A stretch of DNA of 64,000 bases from Cellvibrio mixtus subsp. mixtus J3-8. GTDB taxonomy: Bacteria; Pseudomonadota; Gammaproteobacteria; Pseudomonadales; Cellvibrionaceae. Below are positions 17,365 to 26,006 of this stretch, piece by piece. A program made the position numbers and the translations under genes. How positions within the stretch are numbered: position 1 is the stretch's first letter; each line of letters begins with the position of its first letter. The notes under the pieces are model-generated. The model had not been told where the DNA came from, searched no databases, and worked only from the letters and a program-made list of their open reading frames with translations. The stretch lies in assembly GCF_000766945.1 (NCBI RefSeq), contig NZ_KN266207.1, positions 538,531 through 602,530 of the forward strand. The letters run 5' to 3'.

Positions 17365-17694
17365 ATGAACCAACTTCACATCACCATCGCCGAAACGTTA
17401 ATTGATATCGAAAAAGAACTGCGCGAGCTGCGCCTGTGGCAATCCGAAATACTTCCGGACGAAGCGTTGATGAGCGAGCAGCCATTTGCGGTAGATACCA
17501 TGAGCCTTCCGCAATGGTTACAGTTTATTTTCCTGCCTCGCCTGTATTTTATGCTGGATCAACAAATGCCTTTGCCTGGCAACTGTGGTATTGCGCCGAT
17601 GGCAGAACAATATTTTTCCGGATTAAATGTGCATTCTTCTTTATTGATAGCGCACCTGCAAAAGATCGATGAGCTATTGACCCATTCTCGCTAA
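17365..17694 (+). CDS. yqcC: YqcC family protein (DUF446)
   Basis: The 109 residues match E. coli YqcC in length and layout: an N-terminal helical part (LIDIEKELRELRLW), then PFAVDTMSLPQWLQFIFLPRL and the ending HLQKIDELL. The ATG at 17365 is chosen because the frame further upstream runs through the REP-like repeat. The family is small, cytosolic and of unknown function, often encoded beside the tRNA pseudouridine synthase truC, which is not seen here. Confidence 0.88.
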   Translation: MNQLHITIAETLIDIEKELRELRLWQSEILPDEALMSEQPFAVDTMSLPQWLQFIFLPRLYFMLDQQMPLPGNCGIAPMAEQYFSGLNVHSSLLIAHLQKIDELLTHSR

Positions 17695-17761
17695 ATACTT
17701 TTTCGGGTTGAATAAATTGCGCCCAATAGATGCGCCCGGCATTGAGTCCACATTAGCAGGG

Positions 17762-19348
17762 TTAATTTAAATATCTATGCAGCCCAATCAATTCCTGATT
17801 TTTCTTGATCGCTTCCGCCACCAATTTTGCAATTGCTTCCGCACCATTCTTTTGGAAATGTGTGCCGTCTGGCATTTGGATACTGCCCGCTGCATTATTT
17901 GCATAAAAAGGATTGATGGCCGGATCTACCACTAACCAATAATTTCTCCAGCCTGGTTCACCGGTTTTGTTGGCGAAATCAATGCTTGCTGCTTCCAGAT
18001 CAATCAATGGTAATTTATGCAGTTTAGCCGTGGTTTTAATGGTTTCGGTGTAATCACCGGTAAGTAAATAACCGTTGCTGGCGTTTTGGCGGGTTAAATG
18101 TGTATGTACCACCGGTGTGGTTTGCTCTCCATTTTTATTTTTAATTCTTGCTGTAGGGGTGAACATTACCGGATGTGCACCGCGCTCTTGTGCGATCTTG
18201 ATATAGCGTTCAAGGGAATGCTGGAATGATAATTCAGGGTGTCCTGCAGGGAACTGCGGTTTTGCTGTTTGGTCGTTAGGGTAGGTGCATAAATTTTTAA
18301 CATCCGCTGGGCCGCGCAGCGCTTTGCGGCTATCGCAATTTTGATCATTGTGGCCATGATTGATAAATACATAATCGCCCACCTGAATTAAATAATCCAT
18401 TTGTGTAAACCAGCGGCCATTATAAAAATCCCGGGAGCTGCGGCCTGCACGTGAACCAACGATTACTTCAATTCCACTGCCGGTTTTGAATTGTGCAGCC
18501 AATGCCTGGCCCCATCCCATGCGCGGATAACGTAATTGTTCATACACTGCCGACGTTGAGTCCCCTACAATAAAAATTCGGGTTTTCGCATTTTTAACGC
18601 GTTGGTATTCATCGCGAGCGCGTTGCAGGTCAAAGGGTTCGTAAGCACCATTTGGCATTAATCCGACAATCGGGCGAAAGCTAAAATCGGTCAATGACGT
18701 GTGGCCAGTGCTGCCAGTATTGTTGTCATAATTCCTGTTGTGATGCAGCAGTGAAAAAATTTCGGTTACCGGGTTGGTGTCAGTCATGGCAAATGTAGCG
18801 GGATCAAACCCGGCAGTATTTTCTATACCGGCCATGGTTAGTGCAACCGAAAAACCATTGCGCATAGATGTAAGCGCCTGATTAACCAGTTGGGTATCTA
18901 CTGCACCAACAGCATTTGAATCTACCCATTGTTGCGGGCCAATAAAACCTTTGCTGACCGCAATATCAGAGACCACGCGGTCAGTCAGTGGATTAATATT
19001 TACAACCAGGTTTTTATTTTCAGGTATTTGGTTAACCAACGCTGCCAGGCAAATCGGGCGCAGGCGTGAATTATTTGCACAATCTTCAGCTTTTCCTTGT
19101 GAAACAACTGAAACCAATATGGGTAATGTTACTCCGCGGGTTGAAATATTATAAATTCCCAATGCATTGGTTTCGGTCTTGAATTGCTTTCCGGAAGCAT
19201 CTATCAGTGTGATTTGCGCATTAGGTAGTGGCTGGCGTTCATACGCTAGCCCGGTAATGGTGGTTGTGGTGGTTAGTGATTTGCAGGCGCTAAGGCCAAA
19301 TAAAATTACAGTCGATGATAATATAAAATTGATAATGTTTTTTTTCAT
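17762..19348 (-). CDS. Lipoprotein SGNH esterase, CE12 (rhamnogalacturonan/acetyl-xylan esterase)-like
   Basis: The ATG at 19348, with AGGA five bases upstream, starts a lipoprotein signal peptide ending in LFGLSAC (lipobox). Residues about 25-100 look like a carboxypeptidase-regulatory or Ig-like domain. The C-terminal half is an SGNH hydrolase: IFIVGDSTSAVYE (nucleophile Ser), VGSRAGRSSRDFY, FINHGHNDQ and the catalytic pair PDGTHFQKNGA. This motif set is that of CE12 enzymes, which deacetylate pectin or xylan at the cell surface. All catalytic residues are present. It opens a region of carbohydrate-related genes. The exact substrate is not determined. Confidence 0.82.
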   Translation of the reverse strand: MKKNIINFILSSTVILFGLSACKSLTTTTTITGLAYERQPLPNAQITLIDASGKQFKTETNALGIYNISTRGVTLPILVSVVSQGKAEDCANNSRLRPICLAALVNQIPENKNLVVNINPLTDRVVSDIAVSKGFIGPQQWVDSNAVGAVDTQLVNQALTSMRNGFSVALTMAGIENTAGFDPATFAMTDTNPVTEIFSLLHHNRNYDNNTGSTGHTSLTDFSFRPIVGLMPNGAYEPFDLQRARDEYQRVKNAKTRIFIVGDSTSAVYEQLRYPRMGWGQALAAQFKTGSGIEVIVGSRAGRSSRDFYNGRWFTQMDYLIQVGDYVFINHGHNDQNCDSRKALRGPADVKNLCTYPNDQTAKPQFPAGHPELSFQHSLERYIKIAQERGAHPVMFTPTARIKNKNGEQTTPVVHTHLTRQNASNGYLLTGDYTETIKTTAKLHKLPLIDLEAASIDFANKTGEPGWRNYWLVVDPAINPFYANNAAGSIQMPDGTHFQKNGAEAIAKLVAEAIKKNQELIGLHRYLN

Positions 19349-19432
19349 AATAATCCTGCAACGCACATTAATTATTTCGGGTTAGTAATGAAACCTGTAT
19401 TAACCGTTCACCAGCGCCGATCAACTCGTGCT

Positions 19433-20329
19433 TTATTGCGCCCCCCATCCGGCTTTTAAGCTTTCCCACATTTCATCAAATTGTTTTTGTTCGCGTTCGC
19501 GCAGGGTGTCGTATTGCGCCGGTGTTAAATTAGTGCGTGCACTATTCAGAAAATTATCTTTGTAATCGTGTAATGCTTCGTGGGCTTTTTCGATGAGAAA
19601 CGGTTTTTCTTCGGAAGTGGCATTCTGTATTCCTGTGCCGGCGGATTCCATGTATCGCATAAATTCCTGTTTTTGTTCCAATTTGCTCATTAGTAACGCT
19701 TCGCGCTTTTCAGCAGGAATCGGTGATTCTCCTTGTGCCTGATCAAAGAAATTATTCATTTGATATTGTTCATAGGCGGAATCTTTGAGCAAGTCATAAG
19801 TTTTTCGATCTTCGGGGGAGTTGAGCAGTTGTGCTATCTGTTGATCAATTTCAGCAAGACCTTGTTGTTGGTGATTTACAGCCTCTTCAATTTCTTTTTG
19901 GGATGAGTAATAACCTACGCTGCTCGCATTGAGGATTTGTTCACGCTGCGCTAGCAAGCTTTGCAACCGGCTTTGGATCTGTCCGGACAAACCCAGGCGA
20001 GACATTAAAAGGCTGTACTTTTTTTCCAGTGTCCGCTGCAGGTTTTCTTGCTGGATTGCTGAAAGTTCACTAATCCGGTCCGGGCTGTTGACGGGTGAGT
20101 TTGGGCGGGTGGTTACCGGTTGTTGGTTATTTTGTCCAAAAGCAATAAATTCCTGCAAGCTATCAATTTTCTTTTGATAATCAGCCCGTTGCTGTTGCTG
20201 GCGAGTATCAAAATCAGCCTGTTGCCGGGCAAATTGCTGGCGCAGGGCTTGATGATCCAGGTAAAGCACGATGTGATGTGTACCAAGAATAGTTAAGGTG
20301 ATGGAGAGTAAAACACAAAGAATTTTCAT
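19433..20329 (-). CDS. Gln-rich membrane-anchored helical protein, unknown function
   Basis: A 298-residue protein with one N-terminal hydrophobic segment (residues 3-22) that is either a signal anchor or an uncleaved signal peptide. A strongly helical, Gln- and Glu-rich body follows. Residues 28-65 look like a coiled coil (QQFARQQADFDTRQQQQRAD). Later stretches are also helical with many Gln-Leu repeats. It lies 84 bases upstream of the CE12-like gene on the same strand, but whether they share a transcript is unclear. No family recognised; it may be a periplasmic chaperone or scaffold. Confidence 0.7.
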   Translation of the reverse strand: MKILCVLLSITLTILGTHHIVLYLDHQALRQQFARQQADFDTRQQQQRADYQKKIDSLQEFIAFGQNNQQPVTTRPNSPVNSPDRISELSAIQQENLQRTLEKKYSLLMSRLGLSGQIQSRLQSLLAQREQILNASSVGYYSSQKEIEEAVNHQQQGLAEIDQQIAQLLNSPEDRKTYDLLKDSAYEQYQMNNFFDQAQGESPIPAEKREALLMSKLEQKQEFMRYMESAGTGIQNATSEEKPFLIEKAHEALHDYKDNFLNSARTNLTPAQYDTLREREQKQFDEMWESLKAGWGAQ

Positions 20330-20858
20330 TTTTACCTTTGTAACTACGGAATCATTATTGTGGTTGTTAGGTAAATTTGACCGGAATTTGCCGCAGGAAT
20401 AAGCGATGTTTTTATGTGTGGGCCCGCGTTGGCGATTAAATTACATTTTCTATGTGCTGGCAAGCGACAAAATGCAATTCAATCGAATTATCACGTTAAT
20501 GTGAAGTGGTATTGGGGTGGTGTGCAGCTCGTATAAAGCCTTCCATGTTTCGCTCTTTACGAGCTGTATCATGTAAAGTATTTTTTGTGTTTAAAAAATG
20601 CTTATAAATGATTTTTTGGTTTATGAAAAACCATGCGACACAACTGTGATAGCGATATTTTATTTTTTACCTAAAAAGCTCTGCTCTATAGTGGTTTCGT
20701 TAGCGCACTGATTATGCGCAACATAAAATAGCAATATTTAATCTTTACTCCCAGCAATAAAAGTTCCGTGTAGCATTCAGCAAGCGGACGGGCTTTCGCT
20801 TGCCTGAAAGTTCACATTCCCGGACATCCACATTGTCAATCTAGAAGGAATGTTACCC
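20330..20858. other. 529-base non-coding stretch
   Basis: No gene is visible between two divergent genes. A hairpin is present: CAGCTCGTATAAAG (20525-20538) pairs with CTTTACGAGCTG (20555-20566) with a two-base bulge. The rest is AT-rich and probably holds both promoters. I cannot assign specific boxes with confidence. Confidence 0.55.
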
Positions 20859-22223
20859 ATGAAGAACTCAATTCGACATCCATTGTTTTACATTGTTATT
20901 TCATTTATCACCAGTTTGCTGTTTAGCAACACTTCAATCGCTGCAGAAGAAGATTTTAATTCGCTAGTCAAACGTTTGCAGGCGGATAAACCAAAATTTG
21001 CCAAGCGACAACAAAATTTGCTTAACGAACGCTATGATCTGGCGGATCGGATAGTGCAGGGCGTTACCATGTCGCGCGGTAAAGGCGTCCAGGCCGGTGT
21101 GCGCGTAAAATTACCTGCCGGTACAAGCTGGGAAAAACTTGCCTCACTTTCACCGGAGGAAATAAAAAATAAAAATTTATGGCCTGCCGGTTTTTTACCC
21201 CTGCCGCACCCTCACCATGAGGCGGGTGGAATGATTTTCCCCAGGTTTCTTATTGATGAAACAAAAAAACAAACGGATCGGGATTTAACCCGTTTTGATC
21301 TGGATTTCGATTTGCCCAATCATTTATTGCCAGAGTTTCCCGCGCCAATCTATTTAACGACGCGTCCCGATCTTGGTGATGTTTCACAGGGGCAATTGGT
21401 GACGCTGACGAACTTTTATGATCTGTTCAAAGATATTCTCAATCCGAAACAACTGGAAGGATTGAGGCTCTTGGTTACACCATTTCCGCAACAACAATTT
21501 AATGCTACTGGTGACAGGCGCAGTTTGAAACCGCATCAGGGTGTTGCCTGTTTCGATTGCCATGCAAATGGGCATACCAATGCATCAACGCACACAGTGG
21601 GCGATATTCGCCCCAATGAACATCGTCATAGAATTGATACGCCAACCTTGCGTGGCCTGAATATCCAGCGGTTATTTGGTTCCCAGCGCGCGTTGAAAAC
21701 TGTAGAGGATTTTACTGAGTTTGAACAACGCGCGGCGTACTTTGATGGTGCACCTGCAGATGCAACCCTGAAGGGAACTAATATTCTGGAGCGTGGAAGC
21801 CAGGTGCATTTTATGTCTGAATTCCAATCCATCCTGGATTTTCCTCCAGCGCCTAAATTAAATATTTATGGCAAGCTTGATGCTACCAAAGCTTCCGGGA
21901 GTGAATTGCGCGGGCAGGATGTTTTCTTTGGCAAAGGCCAATGCGCGAGCTGCCATATTCCACCGTATTACACTGATAACCTGATGCATAACTTGAAAGT
22001 CGAGCGTTTCTTTAAAGAAGTGACTATCAATGGCCGTAAAGCCTCTGCTGATGGCCCAATAAAAACCTTCCCATTACGTGGCATTAAAGATTCACCACCG
22101 TATTTACACGATGATCGTTTGCTAACCCTGGCGGACACCGTGGAATTTTTTAATCTGGTGTTGGAATTGAAGTTGGAAAAACAGGAGAAGGATGATCTGG
22201 TGGCATTTTTGTTAACGCTGTAA
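20859..22223 (+). CDS. Secreted di-heme cytochrome c (cytochrome c peroxidase/MauG-like superfamily)
   Basis: The ATG at 20859 has AAGGA nine bases upstream; an ATG at 20850 directly abuts that site and is less likely. A Sec signal peptide ends near SIAAEE. Two CXXCH heme-binding motifs are seen: CFDCH (near residue 233) and CASCH (near 366). The C-terminal part (TFPLRGIKDSPPYLHDDRLLTLADTVEFF cut short here as TFPLRGIKDSPPYLHD) is characteristic of di-heme peroxidase-type proteins. It would act in the periplasm as an electron carrier, peroxidase or oxidase; the substrate is unknown. It stands alone in a carbohydrate-esterase neighbourhood. Confidence 0.83.
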   Translation: MKNSIRHPLFYIVISFITSLLFSNTSIAAEEDFNSLVKRLQADKPKFAKRQQNLLNERYDLADRIVQGVTMSRGKGVQAGVRVKLPAGTSWEKLASLSPEEIKNKNLWPAGFLPLPHPHHEAGGMIFPRFLIDETKKQTDRDLTRFDLDFDLPNHLLPEFPAPIYLTTRPDLGDVSQGQLVTLTNFYDLFKDILNPKQLEGLRLLVTPFPQQQFNATGDRRSLKPHQGVACFDCHANGHTNASTHTVGDIRPNEHRHRIDTPTLRGLNIQRLFGSQRALKTVEDFTEFEQRAAYFDGAPADATLKGTNILERGSQVHFMSEFQSILDFPPAPKLNIYGKLDATKASGSELRGQDVFFGKGQCASCHIPPYYTDNLMHNLKVERFFKEVTINGRKASADGPIKTFPLRGIKDSPPYLHDDRLLTLADTVEFFNLVLELKLEKQEKDDLVAFLLTL

Positions 22224-22246
22224 GAGTATTGCCAGGTGGTTTTAAC

Positions 22247-22266
22247 GGGCGATGTAATCATCGCCC
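22247..22266. terminator. Hairpin between converging genes
   Basis: GGGCGATG (22247-22254) pairs with CATCGCCC (22259-22266) around TAAT. It lies between the cytochrome stop codon and the esterase-like stop codon and probably ends transcription from one or both sides. T-richness afterwards is moderate. Confidence 0.5.
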
Positions 22267-22275
22267 CGGTTTGGT

Positions 22276-23328
22276 TTATTTTGAGCGGAGATGGCGATTT
22301 AAAAAGGGAATAATTTCATTTTTAAAACGTTCTTCGCCTTCCCAATACTGATTCCAGGCATTGCCAGAATATTCTTCGGCTTGATGGATGACCCCAAAAT
22401 CATCAAGCGCGCGTGTGAATTTCTGATTGGCGTAAACGTGATCCGGATTATCATCGTATCTGCCCCAATCCATTTTGAAACCTTTTAGTTGCCGCAAGTT
22501 GTTGGCACTCGTTGGTAATCGTGCATCCAATAAGAAGTTTTGCTGTAATAGTGCGACGTTTTTTGCGTTAACAATGAATTGGTTGCCGTGTTGTTCAACC
22601 ATTAAATCAGCATAAAAAGGCGGCTTGTCCGGGTTAGGTAAATAGGCCTGCGCCATTAACATAAATACACGTGAATAAATATTGGATTCAAGGTCTGCCC
22701 AATTTTTTGCCGCATTCATTTGTTTCCAGTCGGGGCGGGATAACATCAACGTTTCTCCTGTTGCCGTCCCAAACGGGTGCATGGCATAAACACTGCCGAA
22801 TAAACCGGGATAGTCCATCGCCAGTTTAATAGCGGCATAGGCACCTATCATGTCCCCGATAGCAGCGCGTGCTGTTGCCGATTTATGTGTGCGAAAGCGC
22901 TGGTCGATGGTGGGAATAAGTTCCCGGGTAATGTGATCCATCCAGCGCCCGCTGCTTGGTGCATTGCCGTAAAAACTACCCAGGCCGGGACCCGTAAAAT
23001 CACCAGCAACGAGTATGCAATCAATTAATTTCCCGTTCTTGATGGCGTCGTCTAATGTGCGTTGTACTTTGCCGTCTGCAAATAATTTTTGATTGCTCCA
23101 GCCAAGGCTATGAAAGTAATAAATCACCGGATATTTATGCTTGCCCCTGGCATATGAAGCAGGAAGGTAAACGCGGATTTTTCGTTCCGGGTTTAGGCCT
23201 ATAAGATTTCCATCCAGCGCTGTGGATGTAATGATGAGCTCTTCAATACGACTGTTTTCGGCGTGTGAGTTTAGTGCCAGGCAAACATACATCAGGAAAA
23301 ATGCAGATAGATTAGCAATGTATTTCAT
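22276..23328 (-). CDS. Secreted esterase-fold (CE1/esterase D-like) protein lacking catalytic residues
   Basis: A signal peptide (cleavage near SHAEN) is followed by an alpha/beta-hydrolase of the putative esterase family, with KIRVYLPASYARGKHKYPVI and a C-terminal FLNRHL helix. The nucleophile elbow, normally GHSMGGY, reads GDMIGAY, so Met160 stands where the serine should be. Near the C-terminus the usual catalytic His before W is Asn323 (SGNAWNQYW). The fold appears intact, but two of the three catalytic residues seem lost, suggesting a non-catalytic binding role. GGAGG lies five bases before the ATG. It is convergent with the cytochrome gene and downstream of the AraC-type gene. Confidence 0.8.
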   Translation of the reverse strand: MKYIANLSAFFLMYVCLALNSHAENSRIEELIITSTALDGNLIGLNPERKIRVYLPASYARGKHKYPVIYYFHSLGWSNQKLFADGKVQRTLDDAIKNGKLIDCILVAGDFTGPGLGSFYGNAPSSGRWMDHITRELIPTIDQRFRTHKSATARAAIGDMIGAYAAIKLAMDYPGLFGSVYAMHPFGTATGETLMLSRPDWKQMNAAKNWADLESNIYSRVFMLMAQAYLPNPDKPPFYADLMVEQHGNQFIVNAKNVALLQQNFLLDARLPTSANNLRQLKGFKMDWGRYDDNPDHVYANQKFTRALDDFGVIHQAEEYSGNAWNQYWEGEERFKNEIIPFLNRHLRSK

Positions 23329-23420
23329 AGGTACCTCCAGCGTTATTGTTGATAGCAGGAGGTTAGGGGATTGTTGTGAAGGTGGCGTCCGGCCCGATCG
23401 GGGCGAACTCGATCAACAAT

Positions 23421-24623
23421 TTAATCGACAACTATGTTCGTTTTTTGCCGGCGATATTCACTGGGTGTCATCTGCGTATATTGGCGAAACGCGGTATTGA
23501 AGGTGGACTTTGAATTAAATCCAACTTCTTCAGCAATGTTAAGGATAGTTTTATCGGGCTCATTGAGTAGCGCCTGTTTAGCCGCTTCAACACGGTAACG
23601 ATTCACCCACTCGTAAAAACTGGTGCCAAGTTCCTGGTTGATGACTTGCGATAAATAATGCGAGCTTTCGCGTAATTGTTCGCTTAGTTGTCGCAGGTTA
23701 AGGCTGGCATCCGTATAGAGCTTTTGGGCTTCCATTACGTCTTGTAATTTGCCAAGGATACGTCGTCGGGTTGCGTCGTCCAGCGCTGAGTTTGCGTATT
23801 TTTCCGCTGTAGCTGTTTCCAGGGTTTCGTGGATAACGGATGCTTGCGCAGCAATGGGTGGTACAGGCGTTAATCGGGATAGGGCAAAGAGCGCACGCAA
23901 GGTAAACAGAATTTCAATCGTCATAAAAAGATTAATACCCAGCCCTCCCACCGGACCGATATACATGCAATGCAGCGTGCGTAGAATTGCCATCAACCAT
24001 TTGACCAGCAAAATCAGCAGTAACCAGTGCAGCGCATGCAGGGAATGCTCATGCAGGTTGGAGAAGTTATCTGCGATTCGTTGCTCATAGGCCTGTAATA
24101 ACAACCGAATCCGGGCGATAAACATGGGAACCTGAAGGGTAAATATCGCAATACATATCAGCATAGTGCCGTGGATAAACATTGCCTGATAAGCCGACAC
24201 CGGTTCCAGGGGATTACCAAATCCGGTGCCCGCATGCGCAGAAAGGAGCAGGGGAAGTAAACACAAACTCGCTACCAGTAACAACCATTTGTGTAAACCG
24301 GGAAGTGTAACTGGACGAGGAGCTTGCTGCTGTGTAATTTCCAGCGTACACAACCACAGGCAGGGCGCAATCAGCAATGACAGCTGCATTAATCCCCCCA
24401 ACCACAGGGATTTGAATCCGGTATCCGGGTGTAACATCAACCACTCAAACCCGAACCCCAATGCTTCCAATAACAAAAATACCGAGAAATACCGCAACCG
24501 CCACTGTGGCAATAAATTCCGCAACCCTGCTGCACTGAGCAGGCAGTAGCCCATGGCAATGGCGAATAGAGAAGTTTGGAAGATATTCATAAAGTATTTA
24601 TTTAGCAGCCGATCCTGTACCAC
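23421..24623 (-). CDS. Membrane-bound AraC-family transcriptional regulator
   Basis: The N-terminal 240 residues contain about six or seven hydrophobic segments. The C-terminal ~110 residues are an AraC/XylS DNA-binding domain (two helix-turn-helix motifs, e.g. NIAEEVGFNSKSTFNTAFRQ and the closing MTPSEYRRQ). Such proteins sense a signal at the inner membrane and activate nearby genes. The start is uncertain: GTG at 24623 with AGGA four bases upstream, or the ATG at 24590. It is divergent from the CE2 esterase gene and just upstream of the esterase-like gene, so it may control carbohydrate-degradation genes. The ligand is unknown. Confidence 0.85.
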   Translation of the reverse strand: MVQDRLLNKYFMNIFQTSLFAIAMGYCLLSAAGLRNLLPQWRLRYFSVFLLLEALGFGFEWLMLHPDTGFKSLWLGGLMQLSLLIAPCLWLCTLEITQQQAPRPVTLPGLHKWLLLVASLCLLPLLLSAHAGTGFGNPLEPVSAYQAMFIHGTMLICIAIFTLQVPMFIARIRLLLQAYEQRIADNFSNLHEHSLHALHWLLLILLVKWLMAILRTLHCMYIGPVGGLGINLFMTIEILFTLRALFALSRLTPVPPIAAQASVIHETLETATAEKYANSALDDATRRRILGKLQDVMEAQKLYTDASLNLRQLSEQLRESSHYLSQVINQELGTSFYEWVNRYRVEAAKQALLNEPDKTILNIAEEVGFNSKSTFNTAFRQYTQMTPSEYRRQKTNIVVD

Positions 24624-24822
24624 ACAATCCTACCGCGTAACTCATCCGATGGTCATGCATGGATGGCACCTTTACACTTCTCAAAAACTGCTACCTGCCG
24701 GGTACAAAGACCTATATATTCAACGGCCGGGACGGATAGCGGAATGAGAGCCGCACTATAAATGCCGCCCACACATCTACCTGGACGCGAAATAATGAGA
24801 ATACCTGATGAGGGATCGTTTC

Positions 24823-25923
24823 ATGAATAATACTTTTTTCAAATGCATAATTAGTGCAGTTGTATGTGCGCTAACTATTTTTTCAGTACCTGTATTTTCA
24901 CTAAACATTGAAGATAAGAAGCCATTACCCGTTCATTATGGTGGCAGGGTGGTTATCGGTGAATTGGATAATACACCCACTTACACTTACTCGTGGCCTG
25001 GTGTTTATTTTGAGGCAGCCTTTGTTGGTACAGTAGTGGATTTAAAATTAAATGATAGCAATAACATCTTAAATATTATTGTTGATGGGCAAGCGCCTGT
25101 CGTGCTGGCAAGGCCAGGTAAGAAAACTTACTCCATTAACAACTTAACTGAAGGTAAACACCATATTCGCCTTGAGAAACGCACTGAAACACAATATGGC
25201 ACCGGAACATTTGAAGGCTTTTTTGTTCCGCGCCATAGTCAGGCAATTACATTGGAAAAGCCGAAGCGCAGTATGGAATTTATTGGTGATTCGGCTGTTA
25301 CTGGTTATGGAATTCGATCACCCGGGCGTGAGTGCAGCGACGAAGAGATTTTTTCTTTCTCTGATACGCAAATAACTTACGCTGCACTGACTGCAAAAGC
25401 GTTTAGTGCTGACTATCAAATTAATGCGTTATCCGGTTTTGGTGTGGTTCGTAACTATAATGGTGGCGTGCCAGGGCAAACATTCCTATCGCTTTACCCT
25501 TATGCCCTTAATGACAAGGGGGCGCTTTATCAAAGTAATTGGTCACCCGATATTATTGTTATCGGTTTGGGTGGGAATGATTTTGCTACACCATTAAATC
25601 CTGGTGAGCGATGGAAAACACGCGAAGCATTGCAGGATGATTATGTAGAAAATTATAAAAACTTTATTCTGGGTTTACGCAAAAAGCATCCTGAAACGCA
25701 TTTTATATTGCTCTCGTACGATCCGGTCAATAAGGAATTGGAAGGCCAAATTACACGTGTGGTTGAAAAATTGAAAATAAAAGGTGAGGACAAGGTTGAT
25801 GTGGTCAGTATAAAACCGGTAGCGCTTTCAGCATGCCAATGGCATCCTTCAGAAGCAGACCACAAAAATGCAGCTGAGGTTTTAACACATTATATTAAAG
25901 CTAATCCTGAACTATGGAATTAA
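24823..25923 (+). CDS. Secreted acetyl-xylan esterase, CE2 family
   Basis: CE2 enzymes remove acetyl groups from xylan and glucomannan and have a beta-sandwich domain followed by an SGNH hydrolase domain. This 366-residue protein has a signal peptide (cleavage near VFSLN), an N-terminal sandwich domain (residues about 30-145) and then FIGDSAVTGYG (nucleophile Ser), GLGGNDF and CQWHPSEADHKNAAE with the catalytic His. The order and motifs fit the Cellvibrio CE2 type. The ATG at 24823 has AGGGA seven bases upstream. It is divergent from a membrane AraC regulator, which may activate it. Confidence 0.87.
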   Translation: MNNTFFKCIISAVVCALTIFSVPVFSLNIEDKKPLPVHYGGRVVIGELDNTPTYTYSWPGVYFEAAFVGTVVDLKLNDSNNILNIIVDGQAPVVLARPGKKTYSINNLTEGKHHIRLEKRTETQYGTGTFEGFFVPRHSQAITLEKPKRSMEFIGDSAVTGYGIRSPGRECSDEEIFSFSDTQITYAALTAKAFSADYQINALSGFGVVRNYNGGVPGQTFLSLYPYALNDKGALYQSNWSPDIIVIGLGGNDFATPLNPGERWKTREALQDDYVENYKNFILGLRKKHPETHFILLSYDPVNKELEGQITRVVEKLKIKGEDKVDVVSIKPVALSACQWHPSEADHKNAAEVLTHYIKANPELWN

Positions 25924-25965
25924 TTAAAAAAGCAATTAATGGATCAGGCATCAGCAAATAAGTGT

Positions 25966-25995
25966 TGAAAAAAAGCCACGCGATAAGCGTGGCTT
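25966..25995 (-). terminator. Intrinsic terminator of argS
   Basis: On the minus strand AAGCCACGC (25995-25987) pairs with GCGTGGCTT (25981-25973) around a five-base loop and is followed by a run of T (A-tract at 25968-25974 on the plus strand). It lies 12 bases after the argS stop codon. Confidence 0.87.
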
Positions 25996-26006
25996 CCAGG
26001 ATGAAA

